Under the pieces are notes generated by a model. It saw only the letters and a program-made list of their open reading frames with translations. It was not told where the DNA came from and searched no databases. Position numbers and translations under genes: made by a program. From positions 1-60,236 of the IMG/VR virus record IMGVR_UViG_3300032224_001080: a DNA stretch of 60,236 nt. One strand, written 5' to 3'. Below, piece by piece: positions 38,969 through 48,600 of the stretch. Numbering within the stretch: position 1 is the first letter of the stretch; the number at the start of each line of letters is the position of its first letter. The stretch is from a virus.

Positions 38969-41884
38969 ATGGCAAGTAATAACAGAGTTTTCGTGTCTCC
39001 AGGTGTTTATACATCCGAGCTCGATTTAACATTTGTAGCACAGAGTGTAGGTGTTACAACATTAGGTTTAGTGGGTGAGACATTAAAAGGTCCCGCTTTC
39101 GAACCAATTTTAATTTCAAATTTTGACGATTTCAAATTGTATTTTGGATCAACATCACCTGAAAAAGATGGTGACGGCAACCCAAAATATGAATTAGGAT
39201 ACGTCGCAAAATCATATTTGCAAGAATCAAACCAATTATTTGTAACAAGAGTATTGGGTCTTACAGGTTATAAACCATATAAAACTTTTGGTATCAAAAC
39301 TATTGGTGGTGTTATTTTAGAAAAGTATACGGGAGCTGGTAATTACGAAGTAAATCCCGCTTTAAGTACTACATTTGATAATACACCTGAAATTTATGAT
39401 AATTTAGTAGATAAAGTTTCTCATGACGGTACTTTTATTACTGATTATATCATTAAAAAATATAGTGGATTAACAAATGCTGATAATGGTAAATGGTTTG
39501 TAATGGGTAAAATACCAACAGGTGAAACATTACCGAACGCGGCAAAAGAATTAGTTTCTCCATTAACAGGAAAATTTAATAGTGAAAATAACAATACTAA
39601 AGAATGGTATAACGTATTGTTTAATTTAGCAACACCGGGAGATCCATCAACTGTTGATGCGGTTTATTCATACTTATTTGTATGGAATAGTGGAACAACT
39701 AAATTTGATGTTACAAGATATGATTATGATGCAAAAGTGGCCGAAGATTATAATAATGTTGTAGTTGCGGCTATTAGACCAAGAGGTATATATAGCGGAC
39801 AAACTTTAATTCATGAAGTAACAGGTAATACAAGTTTCACTTTAACTGAAGTTTCAGGTTACACATTAGACTTTAACCCAATGGGTGAGTTTACAATTAA
39901 CGTAACAGGACATACAGATGGTGCAAAAGAATTTACATGTACATTTGATACAACATCTTCAAAATACATATCTAAAGTATTGGGTACCGAACCATTTGAT
40001 AAAGATCACGGTGAATACCCTGTTTATGTACATGAGGTTTATCCTAATTATTTAATGGCGGCTTATGAAAGAGGTTTAGTTAGAGGTATTTCTATGGAAG
40101 CTTCTTACGAATTAGAAGGAACTAACTTTTTACACCAATGGGACACAACAATATCTCCAATGGTTGTATCTGAAGTTCGTGGTGGTAGTGTTGCTGATTT
40201 ATTTCAAGTTATTACAATTTCAGATGGAGAAGCTGCTAACTTTCAAGTTAAAGTTAATATTCAAAACATTAACTTAGAAACAATGGAATTTGATTTAGTA
40301 GTACGTGATTTTAACGATACTGACGACAATCAAGTTGTTTTAGAGAAATATTCAAGATGTTCAATGAATCCTGACATGCCAGGTTACATCGCTAAGAAAA
40401 TCGGTACATCCGATGGTGAATATGCTTTAGTTTCAAAAAGAATTATGTTAACAATGGCAACAGATGCCCCTGTAGATGCAGTACCTGCCGGTTTTAAAGG
40501 ATTTGCCAATAATAGAAATTTTGGTTATGGTACCTCATACACATTTGGTGACGTTATATTTAAAACAAAATATAATGATGCTGGCGATGTTGAAACATAT
40601 GATGTATCAGGGGCCCCAAATATTGAAGGTGGAGACAAAGTTAGAAAAGTAATGTTGGGTTTATCTAGTACAGTTGGATTTGATCAAGATTTATTAAAAT
40701 TCAAGGGTTCAAGTGGAACAACAGAAACATATGGTTTCCATTTATCTTCAAATGCTTCGGGAATTACACAAACTTATAATGGTTTTACTGGTCAAACTTA
40801 TCAAACAACACCATACGATTTAGAAGGTCAAACACATCCCGATACTAATAAATTAACAAATATTAACTATCGTAAGTTTACGTTTGCGGTTTATGGTGGT
40901 CATGATGGTTGGGATATCTATAGAACTAAAAGAACAAATACAGATGCTTATATTTTTGGTAAAACAATTTATAAATCAGGACATACAGTAAATGATGGTG
41001 TATTTAGTTCAAATGTAGGTAATTCTGATTACTATGCATATTTACAAGGTATTAAAACATATGAAAATCCTGAAGCAATCGATATCAACGTATTTGCAAC
41101 TCCAGGTATTAACTTCCAAGATCACAGTTCATTAGTTAATCAAGCAATTGATATGATTGAGACAGATAGAGCGGATTCATTGTATATTATGAACTCACCT
41201 AATATTACAGGTACAACCGCAACAGATGAAATTGTTACCGCTTTAGATGGTGCATCAATTGATTCTAACTACTCAGCAACATATTGGCCTTGGATTCAAG
41301 TAAGAGACACAGATAACGCAACTCAATTATATATCCCACCAACAGGTGAGGTTGTTAAGAACATTGCCTTAACTGACAATGTATCTTATCCTTGGTTCGC
41401 AGTTGCGGGTTACAGTAGAGGTTTGGTAAACGCAATTAAAGCAACCAAAAAATTGACTTTAGATGATAGAGACGTATTATATAAGAACAGAATTAACCCA
41501 ATCGCAACATTCTCTGATACAGGTACCATTATATGGGGTAACAAAACGTTACAAGTTAGAGAATCAGCTTTAGATAGAATCAACGTAAGAAGATTATTAT
41601 TAAGAGCAAGAAAGTTAATTTCGGCGGTTTCTGTAAGATTATTGTTTGAACAAAACGATGACCAAGTAAGAAACGAATTCTTAAGATTAGTTAACCCTAT
41701 CTTGGATTCAATTAAGAAAGAGAGAGGTTTATACGATTTCCGTGTAAAAGTGTCTAACGATCCTGAGGATATCGATGCAAACACAATGAGAGGTAAGATT
41801 TATATCAAACCAACTCGTTCTCTTGAATACATTGATGTAGAGTTCGTAATTACTCCAACAGGAGCTTCATTTGAAAATATCTAA
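38969..41884 (+). CDS. gp18: Tail sheath protein, gp18-like
   Basis: The 971-residue protein begins NNRVFVSPGVYTSELDLTFVA, the usual sheath N-terminus (SPGVY-x-x-E). The C-terminal 100 residues (LDRINVRRLLLRARKLISA; RNEFLRLVNPILDSIKKERGL; GKIYIKPTRSLEYIDVEFVITP) form the conserved contractile-sheath core. The central part is far larger than in T4 gp18 (659), with extra beta domains likely exposed on the tail surface. It contracts to drive the tube through the cell envelope. A strong terminator follows. Confidence 0.95.
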   Translation: MASNNRVFVSPGVYTSELDLTFVAQSVGVTTLGLVGETLKGPAFEPILISNFDDFKLYFGSTSPEKDGDGNPKYELGYVAKSYLQESNQLFVTRVLGLTGYKPYKTFGIKTIGGVILEKYTGAGNYEVNPALSTTFDNTPEIYDNLVDKVSHDGTFITDYIIKKYSGLTNADNGKWFVMGKIPTGETLPNAAKELVSPLTGKFNSENNNTKEWYNVLFNLATPGDPSTVDAVYSYLFVWNSGTTKFDVTRYDYDAKVAEDYNNVVVAAIRPRGIYSGQTLIHEVTGNTSFTLTEVSGYTLDFNPMGEFTINVTGHTDGAKEFTCTFDTTSSKYISKVLGTEPFDKDHGEYPVYVHEVYPNYLMAAYERGLVRGISMEASYELEGTNFLHQWDTTISPMVVSEVRGGSVADLFQVITISDGEAANFQVKVNIQNINLETMEFDLVVRDFNDTDDNQVVLEKYSRCSMNPDMPGYIAKKIGTSDGEYALVSKRIMLTMATDAPVDAVPAGFKGFANNRNFGYGTSYTFGDVIFKTKYNDAGDVETYDVSGAPNIEGGDKVRKVMLGLSSTVGFDQDLLKFKGSSGTTETYGFHLSSNASGITQTYNGFTGQTYQTTPYDLEGQTHPDTNKLTNINYRKFTFAVYGGHDGWDIYRTKRTNTDAYIFGKTIYKSGHTVNDGVFSSNVGNSDYYAYLQGIKTYENPEAIDINVFATPGINFQDHSSLVNQAIDMIETDRADSLYIMNSPNITGTTATDEIVTALDGASIDSNYSATYWPWIQVRDTDNATQLYIPPTGEVVKNIALTDNVSYPWFAVAGYSRGLVNAIKATKKLTLDDRDVLYKNRINPIATFSDTGTIIWGNKTLQVRESALDRINVRRLLLRARKLISAVSVRLLFEQNDDQVRNEFLRLVNPILDSIKKERGLYDFRVKVSNDPEDIDANTMRGKIYIKPTRSLEYIDVEFVITPTGASFENI

Positions 41885-41908
41885 TCTAAAAGGGGATATA
41901 AAAATAAG

Positions 41909-41936
41909 AAGAGTATCAGAAATGGTACTCTTTTTT
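41909..41936 (+). terminator. Intrinsic terminator after the sheath gene
   Basis: AAGAGTATC and GGTACTCTT form a 9-bp stem (one U-G pair) around a 6-nt loop, followed by a T-run. Confidence 0.85.
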
Positions 41937-41938
41937 AA

Positions 41939-41954
41939 TGCTCCACGTGGAACG
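41939..41954. promoter_or_regulatory. parS-like site
   Basis: The 16-mer TGCTCCACGTGGAACG matches the bacterial ParB-binding palindrome TGTTNCACGTGNAACA at 14 of 16 positions, with mismatches at positions 3 and 16. It is an island of GC in an AT-rich gap. Function is untested. Confidence 0.4.
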
Positions 41955-42013
41955 TTTTGTATAAAAAAAAAATAATTATACTTTACCCAGAATACTAGAA
42001 CTGGATATACTAG

Positions 42014-42021
42014 TATTTATT
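42014..42021 (+). promoter_or_regulatory. Late-type octamer TATTTATT, distal to tube gene
   Basis: It lies 185 nt before the tube ATG; a second copy is at 42032-42039. Confidence 0.35.
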
Positions 42022-42159
42022 AATGATATAATATTTATTGAAGTAGAGTATTAAACTGGAACTAGATACTGGAGCCTGTAAAAAACTACGAAAAATAATT
42101 GACATAAACAACCTTTTTGAGATAATTAATTCAAAATAAAATTATTTTCCTTTTGGATA

Positions 42160-42167
42160 TATTTATT
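42160..42167 (+). promoter_or_regulatory. Late promoter octamer TATTTATT
   Basis: The octamer lies 39 nt before the tube ATG, a spacing like that at the sheath gene (38 nt). The A/C-rich leaders after both octamers are also alike. Confidence 0.5.
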
Positions 42168-42206
42168 AGAAAGTAAATAACTAACAAAACTTAACAAACA
42201 CACAAT

Positions 42207-42695
42207 ATGGCCGATTTATTAATGAAAATGCCGACACCTTACGAACCAAAAAGGGTCAACCGATTTATCGTAAGATTTAACTCATCTTTGGGTATAAACG
42301 AATGGTACATTTCAGCTGCCGCTAGACCAAGTGCAAAAATCAATTCAGTTGCAATTCCTTTCCTGAACACTTCAACATATGTTGCAGGTAGATTTGAATG
42401 GAATGAAATTAAAGTGACTTTTAGAGATCCAATTGGACCTTCAGCTTCACAAGCACTTATGGAATGGTTCCGTTTACATGCTGAATCTGTTACAGGTCGT
42501 ATGGGATATGCCGCAGGTTACAAAAAAGATGTAGAATTGGAGATGTTAGATCCAACAGGAGTTGTGGTTGAAAAATGGTTATTGGAAAACTGTTTCTTAA
42601 CTGATTTAAACTTTGGTGATTTAGATTACAATAGAGATGAATTGGCAAATATCACATGTTCATTAAGAATGGATAGATGTATTTTGATATATTAA
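42207..42695 (+). CDS. gp19: Tail tube protein, gp19-like
   Basis: The 162-residue protein matches T4 gp19 (163) in length and pattern. It reads YEPKRVNRFIVRF near 14-26, then FEWNEIKVTFRDPIGPSASQALMEWFRLH and GRMGYAAGYKKDVELEMLDPTG, ending with LENCFLTDLNFGDLDYNRDELANITCSLRMDRC. It forms the inner tube through which DNA passes. It is alone between two terminators, with an octamer-rich 322-nt region upstream, consistent with strong late expression. Confidence 0.95.
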   Translation: MADLLMKMPTPYEPKRVNRFIVRFNSSLGINEWYISAAARPSAKINSVAIPFLNTSTYVAGRFEWNEIKVTFRDPIGPSASQALMEWFRLHAESVTGRMGYAAGYKKDVELEMLDPTGVVVEKWLLENCFLTDLNFGDLDYNRDELANITCSLRMDRCILIY

Positions 42696-42716
42696 TATTA
42701 CAATTTTTCATATACG

Positions 42717-42748
42717 AAAACCGATAGTTCACAAGATTATCGGTTTTT
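42717..42748 (+). terminator. Intrinsic terminator after the tube gene
   Basis: AAAACCGATA and TATCGGTTTT form a perfect 10-bp stem around an 11-nt loop, with a T-run after. Confidence 0.9.
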
Positions 42749-42798
42749 CTTTTTTAAAAACTTTACTTTGAACTAGTTATTAAGTAAATTATAGTATT

Positions 42799-43548
42799 AT
42801 GGAAGAAATGAGAATTGACCCAACGATTGCGTATGATGTAGTAGAATTACCAAGTAGAGGTATTCATTACTCAAATAAAAGAAAATCAGTTAGAGTTGCG
42901 TACTTAACTGCTGCAGATGAGAATATATTATCATCACCTAGTTTCTTAAATACTAATACGGTTATACCTGAATTACTTAAAAGAAAAATTTTAGATAGAG
43001 ATTTTCCAATTGATGAAATAGTAGAGGAAGATAGACAAGCTATTTTAATATTTTTAAGAAACACCGCCTTTGGTTCTGAATATATATTAACAACATACGA
43101 CCCAAAAACAGAAAAAGAATTTAATACCACAATTAATTTAGAAACCCTTAAGATTAAAGACTTCAATTTATCTGAAAACTCAGAGGGAGAATACAGTTAT
43201 TATTTAACAAAAAGTAAAGTTGATGTAACATTTAAATTTTTAACAAGAAAACAAGAGGATGAAATTGATAAAATAAAGGATAATTGGTCAGGAAATGGGG
43301 TTGCACCAATTGTAACAAAACAACTTGAAATGATGATTAAATCATTCAATGGTGTTAAAGATGCATTAAAGATTAGAAGTTTTGTTGAAATGATGCCTAT
43401 TAGAGATTCACAAGAATTTAGAAAATTTATACAAGATAATAAACCAGGGTTAGACTTAACCCAAGAAATCACAACCCCATCAGGAGATAATATCCAAGTT
43501 AATATTGGATTTGGGGTAGAATTTTTTCGTCCTTTCTACGGATTATAG
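42799..43548 (+). CDS. gp26: Tail assembly chaperone / gp26-like baseplate protein
   Basis: In this 249-residue protein, VVELPSRGIHYSNKRKSVRVAYLTAADENILSS (about 14-46) and EEDRQAILIFLRNTAFGSEYIL match the T4 gp26-type family, whose members start with an ELPSRG block, an L-T-x-x-D-E stretch and D-R-x-x-I-L-I-x-L-R. It lies between the tube and tape-measure genes, where many phages carry tail assembly chaperones. Immediately after its stop, another frame continues with a protein-like segment that has no start of its own. This indicates a programmed frameshift producing a longer form. No octamer is seen close by. Confidence 0.65.
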   Translation: MEEMRIDPTIAYDVVELPSRGIHYSNKRKSVRVAYLTAADENILSSPSFLNTNTVIPELLKRKILDRDFPIDEIVEEDRQAILIFLRNTAFGSEYILTTYDPKTEKEFNTTINLETLKIKDFNLSENSEGEYSYYLTKSKVDVTFKFLTRKQEDEIDKIKDNWSGNGVAPIVTKQLEMMIKSFNGVKDALKIRSFVEMMPIRDSQEFRKFIQDNKPGLDLTQEITTPSGDNIQVNIGFGVEFFRPFYGL

Positions 43549-43678
43549 AAAGTCACAATTAGATGAAATTTTATTTTTAGTTAAAAAAGGATTCTCATAT
43601 GGGGACATTTTAACTATGCCAGTTTATTTAAGAAAATATTACGTTAATTATATAATAGAGTTGGAAAATACTAAATAA
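43520..43678 (+). CDS. Frameshift extension of the tail chaperone (+1 frame)
   Basis: The +1 frame is open from 43520 to TAA at 43676-43678, overlapping the end of the chaperone gene by 29 nt. It encodes YRKSQLDEILFLVKKG, FSYGDILTMPVYLRKYY and NYIIELENTK, a well-formed helical domain. The only ATG in frame is near the end and would give 19 residues, so independent start is unlikely. A slippery run (A-TTT-TTT-C, 43521-43528) lies in the overlap; TTT to TTC re-pairing allows +1, and -2 is also possible. The fusion would add about 50 residues to the chaperone. Confidence 0.65.
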   Translation, partial: NFFVLSTDYRKSQLDEILFLVKKGFSYGDILTMPVYLRKYYVNYIIELENTK

Positions 43679-43681
43679 TTG

Positions 43682-43689
43682 TATTTATA
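43682..43689 (+). promoter_or_regulatory. Late promoter octamer TATTTATA
   Basis: The octamer ends 3 nt before the ATG at 43693. Confidence 0.55.
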
Positions 43690-43692
43690 GGT

Positions 43693-45609
43693 ATGGCAGT
43701 AAGTTTATCAGACGTACAAAAGGCAGCAGCAACCGGAACCGACATGCAATATACGGCAGCGTATGGGGCACATTTTGGTAATACCACAAATGCTGCGGCG
43801 GATAAATCAGACATGGCAAAAGCGTATAATGCTAGTCGTGGTAATAATAATTCTAATTCTAATTCAAGTTCATCATCAATGGGTTCAATTTTAGACCCAT
43901 ATAATGTAATAAAGGCAGGACAAGGAGATTCTAGAATTTCTCAAATGTCGGAGCAATTAAAAACTGGATTAGAAACTGAAGCGGATTTAACTGATACGGT
44001 AAAACTTAACGAAGCAATTTTAAAACAATTAAAATTAGAGTCAGATTTACATACTCAGATTAATGAGGGTATGGGAATGACAGGTAAATTATCCGAGGCT
44101 TTTAGAGATTCAATAATTGATACATTACCTAAAGCGGCAATGTTAGGATACGATATTCAAAACATTAGTGATGCCGTTATAAATTTATCTGAAAAAACAG
44201 GTAAGTTAAATATCATCGCATCTAATACTTTAGAACAAGGATTTGAGACTGCTCGTGCATTTGGTATGACTTTACCCCAATTAACTGAAGCAATGGGTGA
44301 ATTTGAAAAAGTAGGTTATGGTGCGGCAGATACGTTAGATCAGATTAATAAAGTAGGTATGAAATCAGCCTCACTTGGATTAAACGCAAGAAAAACAACA
44401 CAAGATTTAAAAACAAACATTGAAAAATTAAATGAATTTGGATTTAAAAATGGGGTGGATGGATTAAACAGAATGGTTCAAAAGGCTGCAGAGTTTAGAA
44501 TGAATATGGCAGAGACTTTTAAAGTTGCTGAAAAAGTTATGAATCCTGAATCTGCAATTGAATTAACTGCAAATATGCAAATGTTAGGTGGTGCAATAGG
44601 TGATCTTAACGATCCACTTAAGTTAATGTACATGGCAACTAATAATGTAGAGGGATTACAAGACGCTCTTCAAGGTGCTGCTAGTACTTTAGCAACGTAC
44701 AATTCAGAACAAAAACGATTTGAAATAACAGGTGCTAATTTAAGAAGAGCACAAGAAATGGCTAAAACGTTAGGTGTAGATTATAAAGAATTTACTAAAG
44801 GTGCAATAGCCGCTCAGGAGAGAATTTTAGCAAACGATACGTTATTATCAAAAGGATTTAATATTGATGATAAAGAAATGGAATTCCTTACTAACTTATC
44901 ATCAATGAAAGATGGGGAGATGCAAATTGTTATACCTAAATCATTACAAGAAAGTTTAGGAAAAGAATTAGGAGCAAATGAATTAAAATTAAGTGAATTA
45001 AGTAGTGCTCAAGTTGAATTGTTAAAAAACTATCGAAAAGATTTAGAAACAAAAACACCAGCCGAAATGGCTCAAGATATGTTTAGTGAAACTGGAAAAA
45101 TTAGAAATGCTACTGAGGCCACCGCAAAAGCTTTAACTACATATGGTAAAAGACAAATATTTGGTAGAGAAGGTAGAATGCAAACAGAAGGTAATTTACC
45201 TATAGTATTACCAGCTATAAAGGCGTTAGGAGAGTTAAGACAAGGTCAATATGAATTTTCAAAGGATAATAATTATATAAAAGGTATAATTGATAAACCA
45301 CTTAGTATATTAAAATCGGGAACAACATTTTTAAATTTAGCTTTAACTAATATGGTAGACACAATTACCAACGCCACTCAAGCTTTAAAAAACTCAACAA
45401 AAGGAACCCCAACTGATGAACAGAAAAGGATAGAGGAAGAAAATAATCGTAGAAAAGAAGGACAAAAGGCGGGAAATGCGTCCGTAAATCATTATCATAC
45501 ATTTAAGATATCAAAATCTAATAATTTAGAAAATTATTCAATAGACCAAACTTCCAAAGGTTACACAGGTAACCAAACAATACCATATGATCTAGATAAT
45601 ATGACTTAA
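43693..45609 (+). CDS. Tail tape-measure protein
   Basis: The 638-residue, highly helical protein is in the tape-measure position. After a Ser/Asn-rich N-terminus (about 45-65), long helices run through about 80-560. They include FGMTLPQLTEAMGEFEKVGY and LNDPLKLMYMATNNVEGLQ. Such segments are typical of phage minor tail/tape-measure proteins. T4 gp29 has 590 residues, so the tail should be of similar length, assuming about 1.5 Angstrom per residue. The C-terminus is hydrophilic. It follows the chaperone frameshift region, as in many tailed phages. Confidence 0.75.
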   Translation: MAVSLSDVQKAAATGTDMQYTAAYGAHFGNTTNAAADKSDMAKAYNASRGNNNSNSNSSSSSMGSILDPYNVIKAGQGDSRISQMSEQLKTGLETEADLTDTVKLNEAILKQLKLESDLHTQINEGMGMTGKLSEAFRDSIIDTLPKAAMLGYDIQNISDAVINLSEKTGKLNIIASNTLEQGFETARAFGMTLPQLTEAMGEFEKVGYGAADTLDQINKVGMKSASLGLNARKTTQDLKTNIEKLNEFGFKNGVDGLNRMVQKAAEFRMNMAETFKVAEKVMNPESAIELTANMQMLGGAIGDLNDPLKLMYMATNNVEGLQDALQGAASTLATYNSEQKRFEITGANLRRAQEMAKTLGVDYKEFTKGAIAAQERILANDTLLSKGFNIDDKEMEFLTNLSSMKDGEMQIVIPKSLQESLGKELGANELKLSELSSAQVELLKNYRKDLETKTPAEMAQDMFSETGKIRNATEATAKALTTYGKRQIFGREGRMQTEGNLPIVLPAIKALGELRQGQYEFSKDNNYIKGIIDKPLSILKSGTTFLNLALTNMVDTITNATQALKNSTKGTPTDEQKRIEEENNRRKEGQKAGNASVNHYHTFKISKSNNLENYSIDQTSKGYTGNQTIPYDLDNMT

Positions 45610-45638
45610 CAATACAATCAAAAAATCATATATTATCT

Positions 45639-45646
45639 ATTTATAG
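45639..45646 (+). promoter_or_regulatory. Late promoter octamer TATTTATA
   Basis: The octamer lies 13 nt before the ATG at 45660. Confidence 0.55.
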
Positions 45647-45659
45647 ATAAAAGAATAAG

Positions 45660-48600
45660 ATGCCGAAATACCTAGATTTTGATACTACTAAAGATTTTAG
45701 GGATAATCTCTTAAAAAGGACATTAAATCCTGTTTATGGAAAAAGTCCATCCCCAAAAACTTTCACAAGTTCTGACTATAGTATTCAAACTTTAGGAGAT
45801 AGTTCAAACCTGTTATTACCTCAAGTAGATGGTAATAGGAAAAATGATTTATCATTACCTCAAAAGTCCAATATATTCAAACCAAACGAATATTTTGTAA
45901 AGGACACAATTGAAGATTTACCAAGAAGAGCAAATTTAAGTTTATATCCATATTTTACTCAAAGTGACGAAAATCTAATAGGTATCATGTTAACTAAGAA
46001 TTATGATACTGAATCTGAACTTTTTAAATTTGCATCAAAATATATTAGAACAGATTCAAATGGTCCTGTTTTGGCAAGAATTAATCAAAATCTTAATACC
46101 GCAATAAATGCAAAAAATAAGATAGGTGAGGCTTTAGGGGGTAATACAACCACTTTAATTAATATTATTAGAGGTAAAGAACCTTTTATTGAAGGAAATA
46201 ATAAGATTACTGTATCAAGTTCTTTATTAGGTAAGGGAGTTGATTTTTTACAAACTGTAGCAGGAACCCAATTACCTTTTAGTATAATACCTGGAGATTA
46301 TCTCACAAACCCTCGTAATCCCGTTAATATAAGACCAACAGATGTTTCATCAGGAACAAAGGCTTGGCAGGATTTAACAGGTGTTTTAGGGTCAATAGTG
46401 GGTATTCAGAGAAGACCTTTACCATCAAGAAAACCATCAGATATATTGATTGAACATATGGGTAGTTCATCAAAAAATAGGTTATTTGATTTATTATCGT
46501 ATTCAAAGTATTCACCAAATTATACCACAACGGCAAGATCACAAATGTCGACTAAATTAGGAAAATTTCCAAGTCAAATTGCACAGGGGGTTAAATCTCT
46601 TTTAGGTATGGAGGCACCAACTAGTGGGGCTTATATAGGTGACGATAGAGAAAATAACGTAAAAAACGCCACAACTGATTTATTTAGTGGACGACCAAAT
46701 AGAAGTAGTTATTATCTAACCCTTATGTATGATAAGGTGTCAGCAGAATTATTTCACAATACAAAGAGTATAATTGAGAATGGACCAATAGGTGGTAATT
46801 TAACTTGGATTAGTAAAAATAGAACAGATAAATCTGATATTAGTGTCTTAGATAAAACAAAATCAACCAATTTTAAATTTAGAACTGATTCTATTTTAGA
46901 AACTACACAACAAATATTAGATTCTAAACCACAAAATGGTGGAGATGCATTAGCACATATTGGACATGTATTAGATCAAACAAGTAAGTTTTTTAAAGAC
47001 GGAGATACATATATTTCAAGGGGTTCTGGTGTTAAATATATGGATAATTCAGGTAAAGATATAGGTGTTGAATATGCGAGGGTATGGACTAAAAATAGAC
47101 CATATTTTAATTACGGCGACACAATGCCATTATATAAGGAAACTACAAATAAACCTTATTATAGTGGAACTACAACCCCATATAGAAGAACCGGTATAAG
47201 AAAATTTGATAGTAGTGTAATGACAAATACATGGAACCTTAACATTGCACCAATGTCTGATGGTACTTCAAGTGATAAGTTTCCTGGATCAAGCAATATA
47301 CTACCTAATCCAAATGGAAATGGTTTTTATGCTAAAAAGTATATGTTATCTATTGAGAACTTAGCGTGGGCTTCATCAACATTACCTGGATTTACAGTTA
47401 ACGATTTACCATATTCAGAAAGAGGACCTAATGGTGGTCGTGTTATGTGGTTTCCACCATATGATTTAAAAGTATCAGAACAAAATAGTGCAAAATGGGA
47501 ACCTAACACATTTTTAGGTAGACCAGAACCAATTTATACATATCAAAATAGTGAAAGAAATGGTACAATTGGATTTAAAGTAGTTGTCGATCACCCAAGT
47601 GTTTTAAATTTATTAATAAGAGAACATTTTAAATCTGTTAATGAGCAAGATACGGACGCATATATAAACGCATTTTTTGCTGGTGCAAAAGATATTGATT
47701 TTTATAGTTTAATTAGACAATATTCACATTTGGATTCAGATGATATTAAAATGATTCAAAATTACTTAGGTAATGGAGGTAATCCATCTGATATTCAAAG
47801 ATTTAAAAATGGTGTTAGTTCCGTAGTAAAAGATAGTCCAGACGGTACTTCAACCCAAGATGCAAATAAAGAAAATGTTAAGAAAAAATTAAAATTAGTT
47901 TTTCCTAATGCGGAACCAGGAAAAGGAGATTCAAGTAAATCAGAATCTAATTATGGAACTTTTATGTCAAATATAAGTAAAACTAAAATTGAAACGTCAC
48001 TAAGATCTACTTTATCTAAAATTATTACAGGAACAACAGAAAATGATTTAAAAGATTGTATAAGTGTTTTTGGAAGAGATAGAATTGGGAGTTTAGATTC
48101 AGGTACCACCATAAATAGAATTGCCACAGATTTACAATTAATGTTTACAGCAAACGATACTGCAACATCTGATATGGTAAGTACGTTAAACACGTTAAAA
48201 AAAGATTTAGAAAGTAAAAGTGTTATTGGAGATGTAGTAATATTAATTAACTCAACAACGTCAAGAGCAGGAGAAGAAAAAGGTAATTATACATTATCTG
48301 TTAGAAGATCACATGCCGTTTATTTAACCGTATTAGATATATTAAATAAAAATAAAGTAGCAAGTAAATGGGATTTTAAAAAATTAGACAGCCAATCATT
48401 TGCAGATGGAATGGAGGTATACACTTATGAAAATCAATATCCATTAAGTTCAATAGATAAAGGATTAGGTTATGAAGGTCAAACGGGTAATCTTATCATA
48501 AGAACCACAAATTACGGATATAAAGCTAACATGGATAATGTTGATTGTAGTAAAGTTGATTATCAAAATAAAGATTTAATTGAATTTACACCATTATCAT

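Larger units (their letters stand above)
41885..42206. other. 322-nt non-coding region between sheath and tube genes
   Basis: I see no gene here. It holds a terminator, a parS-like palindrome (41939-41954), three copies each of ACTGGA and ACTAG between 41994 and 42073, and three late-type octamers (42014-42021, 42032-42039, 42160-42167). Confidence 0.7.

Noticed and set aside
42099-42126. TTGACA-N16-GATAAT resembling an Escherichia sigma-70 promoter
   Set aside because: All other signals point to a Bacteroidota host that does not use this consensus, and the AT-rich gap makes chance matches likely.
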